Assembly: GCF_050971785.1 (NCBI RefSeq)
Contig: NZ_JBPCCU010000003.1
Location: forward strand, 124,001-188,000
From: Actinomadura_E scrupuli
Lineage (GTDB): Bacteria; Actinomycetota; Actinomycetes; Streptosporangiales; Streptosporangiaceae
Length of the DNA stretch: 64,000 nucleotides
Direction: 5' to 3'
Part shown: positions 34,579-42,655 of the stretch, in pieces
How the letters are laid out: each line of letters starts with the position of its first letter
How positions within the stretch are numbered: position 1 is the first letter of the stretch
Made by a program: the position numbers and the translations under genes
The notes under the pieces: generated by a model
The model's input: only the letters and a program-made list of their open reading frames with translations
Database searches by the model: none
Told to the model about the DNA's origin: nothing

Positions 34579-35309
34579 GCCCTCTCCCTTCACGAGCTCG
34601 CGCGTCTTTTCGGCCATCCCGTTCCGCTGAACTCGGCCGCAAGTGCCGTCGGACGCTCCGAGCCAGGAGATCCATATACGCGAACGCGACTCCGTTACCG
34701 TCTGCGTCGGACTATTGAAGGTCTCTGCGGCCATCCGGCGGTGTTGAGCACATGCCGGGCCATATCGGCGAGCTCCGGGGTCCACCAAGATCTCGTAGCT
34801 GCCGGTCAGAACCGCGAGTAGCGACGCGTACCGCGCTGCATCCCGCTGATCGCGCCCAGATCAGGCCGAGCACGATCGATCAGTCCCGCCCTCTGACCCT
34901 ACGGATCCAGTCAAAGGGCTCGGATCGCTTTCCCGGAACCCCCAGATAACCATTTTTGGATCAAACAACAGGGGCGGGTGAGGAGGGCCTGCGGCCGCAC
35001 CGACCCGGAGCAGCCGGACGAGGGTCCTGAGAGACGAACGAACATCAGGAACGGCCGGACGTGTCTCGCGGGCATCGGACCTTGGTGGTGCCGGCCCGGC
35101 AGTAAAGGTGAGAGCTCGGGGAACCGAGTCAGGTCGCCAGGACGGCGTTCAGGGCTGAGAGCTGCTCGCGCGTGAAGTAGAAGTCGGTGTAGTCGGCGCC
35201 CAGCAAGAGGTGTGAGTGCCACCGCGAAGACAACCATCTGACCAGGGGATGTGATACCGAAGGCCGCTCGGCAGGGTAGGGCCGAGCGACGACAACGGGA
35301 CGGCGGGGG
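34579..35309. other. 731-bp region without an intact gene
   Basis: The left part is upstream of the DnaK remnant. Near 35,130-35,215 the minus strand reads HLLLGADYTDFYFTREQLSAL followed by a stop, which looks like the end of a lost gene that I cannot name. Otherwise I see nothing. Confidence 0.45.
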
Positions 35310-35841
35310 ATGTTGGCCGCGATGGCGACCGGTAGCGCACAGACGCACACTGGGCAGACCGTGGTCGCCTTGCTGACCGACCCCGGCGCCCCGGCAGAGC
35401 TCGCCGAGCGGCTCTCGCGGGAGCTGCCGCGGCTGTTCACCCGATGGCTCCATGACCGTGAGTGGCGCGTCGAGATCCATCGCCATGATCAACGGAAACA
35501 TCTGGCTGCTCTCACAGGCGCTCAGCGGAGCTCGGCTCGGAGTGCTGGCCGTGTTCTCGATCATCGTCATGGTCGTCTGGCTCATCGTGCACAGCGACCT
35601 GTGGGAGCGGCCGATCGACCGTTCTCCCCAGGAGCGCGAACGAGCCGCGCTGTACAACGCCTCCACCGCGTTGACCCTGGCAGTGGGGGTGTTCTGCGGC
35701 TTCGTCATGCTTTACGCGGTCGATCTGATGGCCGTGTTGTTCACGATCGACGACCAGGTGTACGCGAAGGTCGTCAATCGTCCCGCGCACCTGGGCGACT
35801 ATTTCGGCTTGGCTTGGATGGTCGCGTCACTCGCCACGTGA
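35310..35841 (+). pseudogene. Internally deleted integral membrane protein
   Basis: The first frame gives TVVALLTDPGAPAELAERL and SRELPRLFTRWLHDREWRVE, the start of an actinomycete membrane-protein family of about 350 residues. After a frameshift the second frame gives the C-terminal half: INGNIWLLSQALSGARLGVL, VMVVWLIVHSDLWERPIDR, LYNASTALTLAVGVFCGF, DYFGLAWMVASLAT. About 150 residues between the parts are missing. The C-terminal frame alone is a 129-residue open reading frame with two membrane helices but no convincing start. Confidence 0.65.
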
Positions 35842-36262
35842 CGAGTACACCGCGCCGTCCGCTGATGATCACGTACCGATTCGGGATCACTGGCGGGCTA
35901 GGGATCGACCATCGTGCGCATGGGGGTTCGTGACGCTAGGGCATCGCGACCCAATGCACCTGGCTCGGTTGGCCCAGAGATATCCGGCGCAGCTCAGGGG
36001 ACAGCTCCGTTGAGGAGGATCTGGAGCTCATCCGCTTCCTGGCCGATAGCGACCCCAGCGGACGACGAGGCCGACCCCAGGCACGCCGGCGGGGCCGGCC
36101 GCTTGAAGTCGACGCCTGGCCAAGGTCATGGGCCGTCCGTGTTCGCGGACGGCCCCATGACATTTGTGCAGCCTCCCTCCGGCGGCGGGCTGGTCCCTCA
36201 CCGCCGGGTCGGGAGCCGGTTACGTCGTGCCACGTCAGGGCATTTTGTCGCCTAGCGGGAGT
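35842..36262. other. 421-bp intergenic region with a hairpin
   Basis: No coding content is supported. A hairpin at 36126-36160 (TCATGGGCCGTCCG with CGGACGGCCCCATGA, one bulged base) lies about 100 bp downstream of the epoxide hydrolase stop and is probably its terminator. Confidence 0.5.
36126..36160 (-). terminator. Probable terminator of the epoxide hydrolase gene
   Basis: A 14-bp stem with one bulge and a 6-nt loop lies 103 bp after the epoxide hydrolase stop on the minus strand. No U-run follows. Confidence 0.5.
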
Positions 36263-37417
36263 TCAGTCCTTCCGTAGCGTGGCGAAGAAGGTGCGCAGGT
36301 CGGCGGTCACCGCGTCCGGGTTCTCGAGGGACGCGTAGTGGCCGCCGGTGGGGAACTCGCTCCAGTGCACGATGTTGGTGTTGTCGCGTTCGGCGAGGGA
36401 GCGGATGGTCTGGAAGTCGTCGGCGAAGACCACGACGCCGGTCGGTGCGGTGTTGATGGCCGGTTCCGCGCCGGAGCGCGCCTCGGCGTAGTGGTAGCGG
36501 CCTGCGGTGGCCTGGGTGTTGGTGAGCCAGTACAGCGTGACCTGGGTGAGGATCTGGTCGCGGGTCACCAGGCTCGTGCCGTTGCCGAAGGAGTTGAACA
36601 GCTCGCTCCAGGCCAGTTGGCCGACCGGCGAGTCCGCTATGCCGACCGCGACGGTCTGCGGCCGGGAAGCGTTGATCGCGTTGTAGCCGCCGACCGACTG
36701 GAACCACTGCAGGTGCTCCAGCGCTGCGTACTCCTTGGGCCCGAAGCCGGCGAGCTCGGCCGGGTCGCCCGAAGGGAAGGAGAACAGCTGCAGCACGTGC
36801 ATGCCGAGGTATCCGGGCGGCTCGAGCAGCCCGAGCTCCCGGGAGATCATGGCGCCGGCGTCGCTGCCGTGCGAGCCGTAGGTTTCGTAGCCCAGCCGGC
36901 GCATGAGGGCGTCGAAGGTGCGGGCGACCCGCGCCATCGTCCAGTCCCCGCCGGACAGCGGGGTGCTGAAGCCGAAGCCGGGGATCGACGGGACGACCAC
37001 GGAGAAGGCGTCCTCGGCCTGTCCGCCGTGCGCGACGGGGTCGGTGAGCGGTCCGATCATGTCGAGGAAGTCCACGAACGAGCCGGGGTAGGTGTGGATG
37101 AGCAGCAGGGGGGTGGCATCCGGCTCAGCGGAGGGCACGTGGATGAAGTGGACCTCCTGGCCGTCGACGTCGGTGAGGTAGTGCGGGAACTCGTTCATCC
37201 GTGCCTCCTGCTCCCGCCAGTCGAACGTGTCGCGCCAGTGGTCGACGGTCTCGCGCAGGTAGCGGTTGGGCGTGCCGAGGTCCCAGTTGTCGACCGCGGC
37301 AGGGCGGGGCAGCCGGGTGTTGGCCAGCCGCCGGGTGAGATCGTCGAGCTCGGCCTGCGCGACCTCTACGCGGAAGGAGCGGATCTCGGTGGAAGCGGAG
37401 TTCTTCGTCGTCGTCAT
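36263..37417 (-). CDS. Epoxide hydrolase (EHN-domain alpha/beta hydrolase)
   Basis: The 384 residues begin with an EHN domain (FRVEVAQAELDDLTRRLANT, LRETVDHWRDTFDWREQEAR), followed by an alpha/beta hydrolase fold. HTYPGSFVDF corresponds to the oxyanion-hole HGWPGS, and the nucleophile elbow is GSHGSDAGA with Asp as nucleophile. PIPGFGFS-like SIPGFGFSTPL follows. The acid lies in the cap-following region, and the base His is in PTGGHYASLENPD. Such enzymes hydrolyse epoxides to diols through a covalent ester. It diverges from a WYL regulator, with an operator-like repeat between them, so it is probably controlled by that regulator. Confidence 0.9.
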   Translation of the reverse strand: MTTTKNSASTEIRSFRVEVAQAELDDLTRRLANTRLPRPAAVDNWDLGTPNRYLRETVDHWRDTFDWREQEARMNEFPHYLTDVDGQEVHFIHVPSAEPDATPLLLIHTYPGSFVDFLDMIGPLTDPVAHGGQAEDAFSVVVPSIPGFGFSTPLSGGDWTMARVARTFDALMRRLGYETYGSHGSDAGAMISRELGLLEPPGYLGMHVLQLFSFPSGDPAELAGFGPKEYAALEHLQWFQSVGGYNAINASRPQTVAVGIADSPVGQLAWSELFNSFGNGTSLVTRDQILTQVTLYWLTNTQATAGRYHYAEARSGAEPAINTAPTGVVVFADDFQTIRSLAERDNTNIVHWSEFPTGGHYASLENPDAVTADLRTFFATLRKD

Positions 37418-37438
37418 GGCTTCACGGTAGAAGCCATA

Positions 37439-37457
37439 TAGGAAGACTTGATTCCTA
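37439..37457. promoter_or_regulatory. Operator-like inverted repeat TAGGAA-N7-TTCCTA
   Basis: TAGGAA at 37439-37444 and TTCCTA at 37452-37457 are perfect inverted half-sites with a 7-bp spacer. They lie midway in the 50-62-bp gap between the divergent epoxide hydrolase and WYL genes, where promoters of both must overlap. The WYL protein is the obvious candidate binder. Confidence 0.6.
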
Positions 37458-37467
37458 ATGGTGCGGC

Positions 37468-38571
37468 ATGATGCAGATCATGTTGAAAACTTCGGCGAGG
37501 CGGCTCGCTCTGCTGTCGCTGCTGCAGTCGCGACCGTCCTGGCCCGGCTCTGAGCTGGCCGAACGTCTCGGCGTGAGCGGCCGTACGATCCGTAACGACA
37601 TTGAGCGATTGCGCGAGCTCGGCTATCCCGTGGACGCCACGCGCGGCACGACAGGCTCCTACAAGCTCGGCGTCGGCGCGAAGCTGCCGCCTCTGCTGCT
37701 GGATGATGAGGAGGCCGTCGCCGTCGCGATCGGGCTGCGCGCCGGAACCGGCATCAGCGGCATCGAGGACAGCAGCGCCCGTGCCCTGGCCAAGCTGGAA
37801 CAGGTGCTGCCGCACCGGCTTCGCCGCCAGGTGGCGGCGATCCACGAGTCCACCTCGCAGGGGCCGCACAACACCGGCTCCAACGTCGAGGACCCCGAAA
37901 TCGACGCGGCGGTCCTGACCCAGATCGCGATGGCCGTCCGCGACCGCGAATGGTTCCGCTTTGACTACACCACCGGGTCCGATGACCGGGCGGACGAGCC
38001 CCCCTCCGGCACGGCGGCGACGTCCGGGCACAAGCTCGTGGAGCCCTACCGGCTCGTCAGCTGGATGCGCCGCTGGTACCTGGTCGGCCGCGACCCGCAC
38101 GCCGGCACCTGGGCGACGTTCCGGGCAGACTGGATCGACCCGCGCATGCCCACCCGCCGCGTGTTCACCCCGACCCCGCTGCCCGGGCTCGACTACACGA
38201 GCTTCGTCCTGCGCGACGTCGCCTCGACGGGCTGGAAGGTGCACGCCCGGATCACCGTGTTCGCCTCCGCACAAGAGGTGCTGTCGCGTATCAATGCCAC
38301 CGTCGGCGTGGTCGAGTCGGTCAGCGACGAGCAGTGCGTGCTCGTGACCGGAGCCGACAGCCTCGAGACCATCGCGGTGTACATCGGCATGCTCGGACTC
38401 GACTTCGAGGCCACAGGGCCGCCCGGTCTCATCGACCATCTCGCGATCCTTGGCGAACGCTACCTGCGCTCGATAGGCCGGAGTCGGGGAGAAACGGGAC
38501 GTGACGAGCCTCAGACCGAGGAGTCCCGGTTGAACGCAGTCAAGGGCGGGCGGACTGCGACCTCGTCGTGA
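37468..38571 (+). CDS. WYL-domain helix-turn-helix transcriptional regulator
   Basis: The 367-residue protein (Met1 or the later Met at 37480) starts with a DeoR/HTH_11-type winged helix: RRLALLSLLQSRPSWPGSEL, LGVSGRTIRNDIERLRELGY. A WYL domain follows at about residues 150-230 (DREWFRFDYTTG, VEPYRLVSWMRRWYLVGRD), with a WCX C-terminal domain after it. This is the YafY/PafC-like architecture. WYL regulators bind nucleic-acid or small-molecule ligands. It is divergent from the epoxide hydrolase gene. The C-terminus is extended by about 30 basic and polar residues. Confidence 0.9.
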   Translation: MMQIMLKTSARRLALLSLLQSRPSWPGSELAERLGVSGRTIRNDIERLRELGYPVDATRGTTGSYKLGVGAKLPPLLLDDEEAVAVAIGLRAGTGISGIEDSSARALAKLEQVLPHRLRRQVAAIHESTSQGPHNTGSNVEDPEIDAAVLTQIAMAVRDREWFRFDYTTGSDDRADEPPSGTAATSGHKLVEPYRLVSWMRRWYLVGRDPHAGTWATFRADWIDPRMPTRRVFTPTPLPGLDYTSFVLRDVASTGWKVHARITVFASAQEVLSRINATVGVVESVSDEQCVLVTGADSLETIAVYIGMLGLDFEATGPPGLIDHLAILGERYLRSIGRSRGETGRDEPQTEESRLNAVKGGRTATSS

Positions 38572-38584
38572 TCTCAATTGGTCA

Positions 38585-38850
38585 GCGTGGCCTGCCTGAG
38601 ATGCGGCAGTAGGTGGTCAGGGTGTCGGGATGCTCAGGGCCCAGGGCACTCTCCCGGTTGCCGTCCAGCCAGAGAGAACTGAGGGTTTCGCGGCCCAGGC
38701 CTAGCAGGCGGATCAGGTCGGTGTCGGCCAGAGCGGGGGCGCTCCACGTCAGCAGGGCCCGGACGTGCGGGATCAGCCGTTGCCACCGAGGCCAGTCCGT
38801 GGGCCGTTCGGCATCCAGTCCCGAGGCGGCGGCTTCCAGGACTCCGACTG
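38585..38850 (-). pseudogene. Fragment of a TPR (NB-ARC-type) protein
   Basis: One minus-strand frame gives DWPRWQRLIPHVRALLTW, LIRLLGLGRETLSSLWLDGN and LGPEHPDTLTTYCRISG, the pattern of actinomycete tetratricopeptide repeats (LGPxHPDTLT). It is only about 85 residues and joins an unrelated hydrolase fragment. No start is available. Confidence 0.6.
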
Positions 38851-39014
38851 GCCGCCATCGTCACCGCGGTCGGCCCGCCTCCCGAGATGCCCACGACCGC
38901 CGCCACCTGGCCGATGCCGAGGTGCTCGCAGAGCCGGGCGGTGACGTCGGCGAAACCGCCCGGTGAGGTGCCGGTCTGTAGGGGAGTCCGGCCGTAACCG
39001 GGACGGGACGGCAC
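38851..39014 (-). pseudogene. N-terminal fragment of an alpha/beta hydrolase
   Basis: The minus strand reads PSRPGYGRTPLQTGTSPGGF, then ADVTARLCEHLGIGQVAAVV and GISGGGPTAVTMAA. That is the core strand, helix and GxSxG nucleophile elbow of an alpha/beta hydrolase. The frame then breaks and TPR-family sequence follows. The catalytic acid and histidine are lost. Confidence 0.7.
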
Positions 39015-39124
39015 GGATTCATGCGCGGCTGGACGGGCTGGTCGGCGACCACGAGTTCTTACGGATCGCGTAAGCGAAGGTGAATGTCCTTCTGCAAAGC
39101 CGGGCTGGGTGCGACGGTGTAGGC

Positions 39125-40540
39125 GTGACCAGGGCGAACGGAGCGAGGGCGTGTGGGGCGATCGTCGCAGTAGTGGCGTTGTGCGCGCTGGTGTCGTCGG
39201 AGGTGCACCCTGTGCCTGGGGGAGGGGCTGCCGGGCGGACCCTAGTGCAGGCGGTCGCCTGGGCGGTCTTCGCCGGGGGTGCCTGGCTCGTTCGTGGCCT
39301 GCCCGTGCGTGCGGCCGTACTGCTGATCATCGTTGGTGGTATCGGCCTGCAGGTCGCCGCGTTCTCCGCTCCGCCGCGTACCAGTAGTGACTCTTACCGG
39401 TATATCTGGGATGGGCGAGTGCAGGCCGCCGGGATCGATCCGTACCGTTATGTTCCGGCCGCTCCGGAGCTGAGCCGGTACCGGGATCCCTCGTTTCTGT
39501 GGCAGCGGACGACGGAGTCCCGGTGCGTCGGACCGGGAGTGCCCGATCCGGACAGCGCCGGTGAGCTGCTCGCCCCCGGGTGCACGCTGATCAATCGGCC
39601 GGCCGTGCACACGATCTATCCACCGGTGGCCGAGGGTTACTTCGTGGCCGTGCACGCGCTGTCGCCGGGGAACGCCCGTACCCGGCCCATCCAGATCGCG
39701 GCGGCGGTCGTGGCCGTGGCGACGACGGTGCTGCTGGTGGTCGGGCTGAGCGGGCTCGGCCGCGATCCGCGTCTCGCGGTGCTGTGGGCGTGGTGTCCGC
39801 TGGTGGCGCTGGAGGCGGGCAACAACGCGCACGTTGATGTCGTCGAGGTCTTCCTGATGCTGGGGGCCCTGCTCGTCCTCGCCAGGGCGGGGAGCCGCCG
39901 GAGGGCACTGCTCGGGGGCGTGGTGCTCGGGCTGGCCGTCGCCGCGAAGTTCCTCCCGGTGCTGGTCGCCCCTGCGATCGCGCGTCGTCGTCCCTTCGAG
40001 GTGGCGCTGGCGGCGGCCGGGGCGATCGGCGCGGTCTACCTCCCTCACGTGCTCGCCGTCGGTGGCGGCGTGCTCGGCTACCTGCCCGGCTACCTCAAGG
40101 AGGAGGGGTACGAGTCCGGGTCCCGGTTCGCACTGCTCGGCCTGGTCGTTCCGCACATGTATGCAGGCCCGGTGGCGGTGATGGTCCTGGCGGTGGCGGC
40201 ACTCGCGGTCTGGCGGACCGCGGATCCGGAGCGGCCCTGGCGGGGAGCGTTGGTGATGGCCGGAGTCTTCCTGCTCGTCACCTCACCGGCCCTGCCCTGG
40301 TACGGCGAACTGGTCATCGTGCTCGTCGCGCTGGACGGCAGGGCCGAGTGGCTCGCGGTCGGGGCGGGCGGGCATCTCATGTGGGCGATGATCGATCTGG
40401 GTCTGCCCGCCCCGGAGGCGACCCGCATCGGGTACGGGACCGGAGCGCTGGTGGTCCTCCTCGTGTCCGTGGTGCGGAGGACTCTCGATGCCCGGAGGAC
40501 CCCTGCGCCGGAGGAGGAACCTGTCGTGGTGCCCGCCTGA
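39125..40540 (+). CDS. Polytopic GT87-like mannosyltransferase
   Basis: GTG 39125 (VTRANGARACGAIVAVVAL) gives 471 residues with about 11 predicted membrane helices. The loop APPRTSSDSYRYIWDGRVQA contains the acidic D.YRY.WDG element of GT-C fold transferases, after which IDPYRYVP and HTIYPPVAEGYF are typical of actinomycete GT87/GT-C proteins using polyprenyl-phosphate sugars. NNAHVDVVEVFLMLGALLVL marks a later conserved loop. It probably adds a mannose or other sugar to a cell-envelope acceptor outside the membrane. It precedes, on the same strand, the GT2 gene that could make the lipid-linked donor. Confidence 0.8.
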   Translation: MTRANGARACGAIVAVVALCALVSSEVHPVPGGGAAGRTLVQAVAWAVFAGGAWLVRGLPVRAAVLLIIVGGIGLQVAAFSAPPRTSSDSYRYIWDGRVQAAGIDPYRYVPAAPELSRYRDPSFLWQRTTESRCVGPGVPDPDSAGELLAPGCTLINRPAVHTIYPPVAEGYFVAVHALSPGNARTRPIQIAAAVVAVATTVLLVVGLSGLGRDPRLAVLWAWCPLVALEAGNNAHVDVVEVFLMLGALLVLARAGSRRRALLGGVVLGLAVAAKFLPVLVAPAIARRRPFEVALAAAGAIGAVYLPHVLAVGGGVLGYLPGYLKEEGYESGSRFALLGLVVPHMYAGPVAVMVLAVAALAVWRTADPERPWRGALVMAGVFLLVTSPALPWYGELVIVLVALDGRAEWLAVGAGGHLMWAMIDLGLPAPEATRIGYGTGALVVLLVSVVRRTLDARRTPAPEEEPVVVPA

Positions 40541-40761
40541 GTCCGCAGGGTTCCGCGCGGTCTTCCGATCCGCGGTGCCTCGACAGAGCGACCGGCCCGT
40601 AGGTGATCGCAGGCGGGACTTCGCTGTTCAGGTGTGATGCCCGGACGGCCGTCTTCGGCGGCGGCACGACGTCTCTGTGTGCCTACAGTCATGACCTGGA
40701 CAAACACGGGCGGGCGTCATCACTACGTAAGGGTCGATCAAGGCCCTCCAGGCTTAACTTC

Positions 40762-41412
40762 ATGAGCATGATCACTGTCGTTCTGCCCTGTCTGGACGAG
40801 TCCGAGGCGCTTCCGTGGGTCCTGGACCGGATGCCGGCCGGCTACCACCCGATCGTGGTGGACAACGGTTCGACCGATGGCTCGGCCGAGATAGCGCGCG
40901 GCCATGGCGCGCAGGTCGTGCATGAGCCGCGGCGTGGGTTCGGGGCCGCCTGCCACGCCGGACTGCTGGCCGCCACCACCGAGTTCGTGTGCTTCATGGA
41001 CGCGGACGCCTCGCTCGACCCCGTCGAGCTGCCCGCTCTGGTCGCCGCGCTGTCGCAGGCCGGGCTGGTGCTGGGACGGCGCCGCCCGACCGAGCGCGGA
41101 GCCTGGCCGGTCCATGCCCGGCTCGGCAACGCGGTGCTGGCCTCCTCGCTCAACCGGCGTACGGGCGGCCCGCGGCTGCACGATCTGGGACCGATGCGGG
41201 CGGCCCGCCGCGTCGACCTGCTCGGCCTCGGGCTCACCGACCGTCGTTTCGGTTATCCGCTGGAGATGGTGCTGCGGGCGGCGCGGTCCGGCTGGGACAT
41301 CGCGGAGATCGATGTCTCCTATCTTCCCCGGCGCGGCCGTTCCAAGGTCACCGGGACGGTCCGGGGCACCGTGCGCGCGGTGCGTGACATGCGCAAGGTC
41401 CTGGCCACGTGA
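40762..41412 (+). CDS. Family 2 glycosyltransferase (DPM/DPG-synthase-like)
   Basis: ATG 40762 (MSMITVVLPCLDESEALPWV) gives 216 residues. The GT-A signatures are VVLPCLDE (nucleotide loop), VVDNGSTDGSAEIARGHG, and FMDADASLDPVELPAL with the DXD metal site. There are no C-terminal membrane helices. This short type resembles dolichyl/polyprenyl-phosphate-sugar synthases. It opens an operon whose next gene starts with a GTGA overlap. The ATG is preceded by a weak site (CCAGG), and a second Met lies two codons later. Confidence 0.85.
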   Translation: MSMITVVLPCLDESEALPWVLDRMPAGYHPIVVDNGSTDGSAEIARGHGAQVVHEPRRGFGAACHAGLLAATTEFVCFMDADASLDPVELPALVAALSQAGLVLGRRRPTERGAWPVHARLGNAVLASSLNRRTGGPRLHDLGPMRAARRVDLLGLGLTDRRFGYPLEMVLRAARSGWDIAEIDVSYLPRRGRSKVTGTVRGTVRAVRDMRKVLAT

Positions 41413-42041
41413 GCGCCATCGACCTCATCGTCATCGCGAAGGAACCCCGGCCCGGGCGGGTCAAGACCCGGCTGACCCCGCCCTACAGCCCCGGGCAGGC
41501 CGCCGCGCTGGCCGAGGCCGCGCTGGCCGACACCCTGGACACCGTCGTCGCGACCCCGGCCGTGCGCCGGGTGCTCGCGCTCGCCGGGGAGCCGGGCCCG
41601 TGGCTGCCACCCGGTATCGAGATCGTCACGCAGCGAGGTGACGGGCTGGACGAGCGCCTTGCCGCCGCCTTCGACGACGCCCACCGGGGACGTCCGCTGG
41701 TACTGATCGGCATGGACACCCCGCAGGTCACGACCGGTCTGCTGGCCGCGGCCGGAAGAGCGCTCGGCACCCACCACGCGGTTCTCGGACCGGCCGGCGA
41801 CGGTGGTTTCTGGCTGCTCGGCCTGCGTACCCCCGACCCTCGGCTGCTCACCGGGGTGCCGATGTCGCGGCCCGACACCGGCGCCGCCCAGCTCGCCCGG
41901 CTCCGGCGCGCCGGTCTCCGTGTCGCCGGGCTGCCGGAACTGGTCGACGTCGACACCGCCGCCGACGCCGAACGGGTGGCCGCCTGCGCGCCGCACGGCC
42001 GGTTCGCGCACACCATGCGAGTGCTGCGGGGGAGAGCATGA
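41409..42041 (+). CDS. DUF2064 / TIGR04282-type glycosyltransferase-like protein
   Basis: This 210-residue protein overlaps the previous stop by 4 bp. It carries IDLIVIAKEPRPGRVKTRLTPPYSPGQ, the CofC-like nucleotidyltransferase start of the family, then LVLIGMDTPQVT with an Asp at the metal site, and LGPAGDGGFWLLGLR. The fold is GT-A/nucleotidyltransferase-like, but the donor and acceptor are unknown. DUF2064 genes recur between GT2 genes and SAM methyltransferases in actinomycetes, so this is part of a conserved pathway. The C-terminus ends ...AHTMRVLRG. Confidence 0.87.
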   Translation: MSAIDLIVIAKEPRPGRVKTRLTPPYSPGQAAALAEAALADTLDTVVATPAVRRVLALAGEPGPWLPPGIEIVTQRGDGLDERLAAAFDDAHRGRPLVLIGMDTPQVTTGLLAAAGRALGTHHAVLGPAGDGGFWLLGLRTPDPRLLTGVPMSRPDTGAAQLARLRRAGLRVAGLPELVDVDTAADAERVAACAPHGRFAHTMRVLRGRA

Positions 42042-42655
42042 TCGGCGGGCTCTACGAAAGCTCACTGGCCGGGCTGACGCCCGTGGACATCGAGTACGCA
42101 GACGGGCGCCGTACACCCCTGCCCGTCCAGGACTGGCTGAGCGAGCGGCCCGGCGATGCCGCCCTGCTGGACCGCTGTGCCGGGCTCACTCTCGACATCG
42201 GCTCTGGGCCCGGCAGACTGACCGTGGCGCTCGGCGAGCGGGGTGTGCCCGCTCTCGGGATCGACGTGACCCTCTACACCGTCGAACTCTGCCGGGCGGC
42301 GGGCGGGCTCGCGCTGCACCGGGACGTCTTCGACAGGGTCCCCGGCGCCGGCCGCTGGGAGACCGTGCTGCTGGCCGACGGGAACATCGGCATCGGTGGT
42401 GATCCGGAGGCGCTGCTGCTGCGCGTCGCCGAGCTCATGCGGCCCGGCGGGCAGGCACTGATCGAGGTCACCGGGCCGGGGACGGTGACACGCACCGAGT
42501 GTGTACGGCTGCGCTCCGCGGCGGGACCGGAGGACTGGTTCCGGTGGGCGCAGGTCGCCATCGACGACGCGGCCACACTGGCCCCACGATGCGGGCTGAC
42601 GGTGGCCGACCGGTGGACGGAGGCCGGACGATGGTTCGTCACGCTGACCAGGTGA
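42038..42655 (+). CDS. Class I SAM-dependent methyltransferase
   Basis: The 205-residue protein begins with an ATGA overlap (MIGGLYESSLAGLTPVDIEY). The SAM-binding loop is LTLDIGSGPGRLTVALGERG, followed by the acidic GIDVTLYTVEL and VLLADGNIGIGGDPE; LMRPGGQALIEVTG is motif III. It is a small Rossmann methyltransferase of the UbiE/Methyltransf_25 type. The methyl acceptor is probably made by its operon neighbours. Its stop overlaps a GTG start candidate for the next gene. Confidence 0.87.
   Translation: MIGGLYESSLAGLTPVDIEYADGRRTPLPVQDWLSERPGDAALLDRCAGLTLDIGSGPGRLTVALGERGVPALGIDVTLYTVELCRAAGGLALHRDVFDRVPGAGRWETVLLADGNIGIGGDPEALLLRVAELMRPGGQALIEVTGPGTVTRTECVRLRSAAGPEDWFRWAQVAIDDAATLAPRCGLTVADRWTEAGRWFVTLTR

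Noticed and set aside
38634..39014. 126-residue intact alpha/beta hydrolase
   Set aside because: Only the nucleophile region matches; the rest is out of frame TPR sequence, so it is a remnant.
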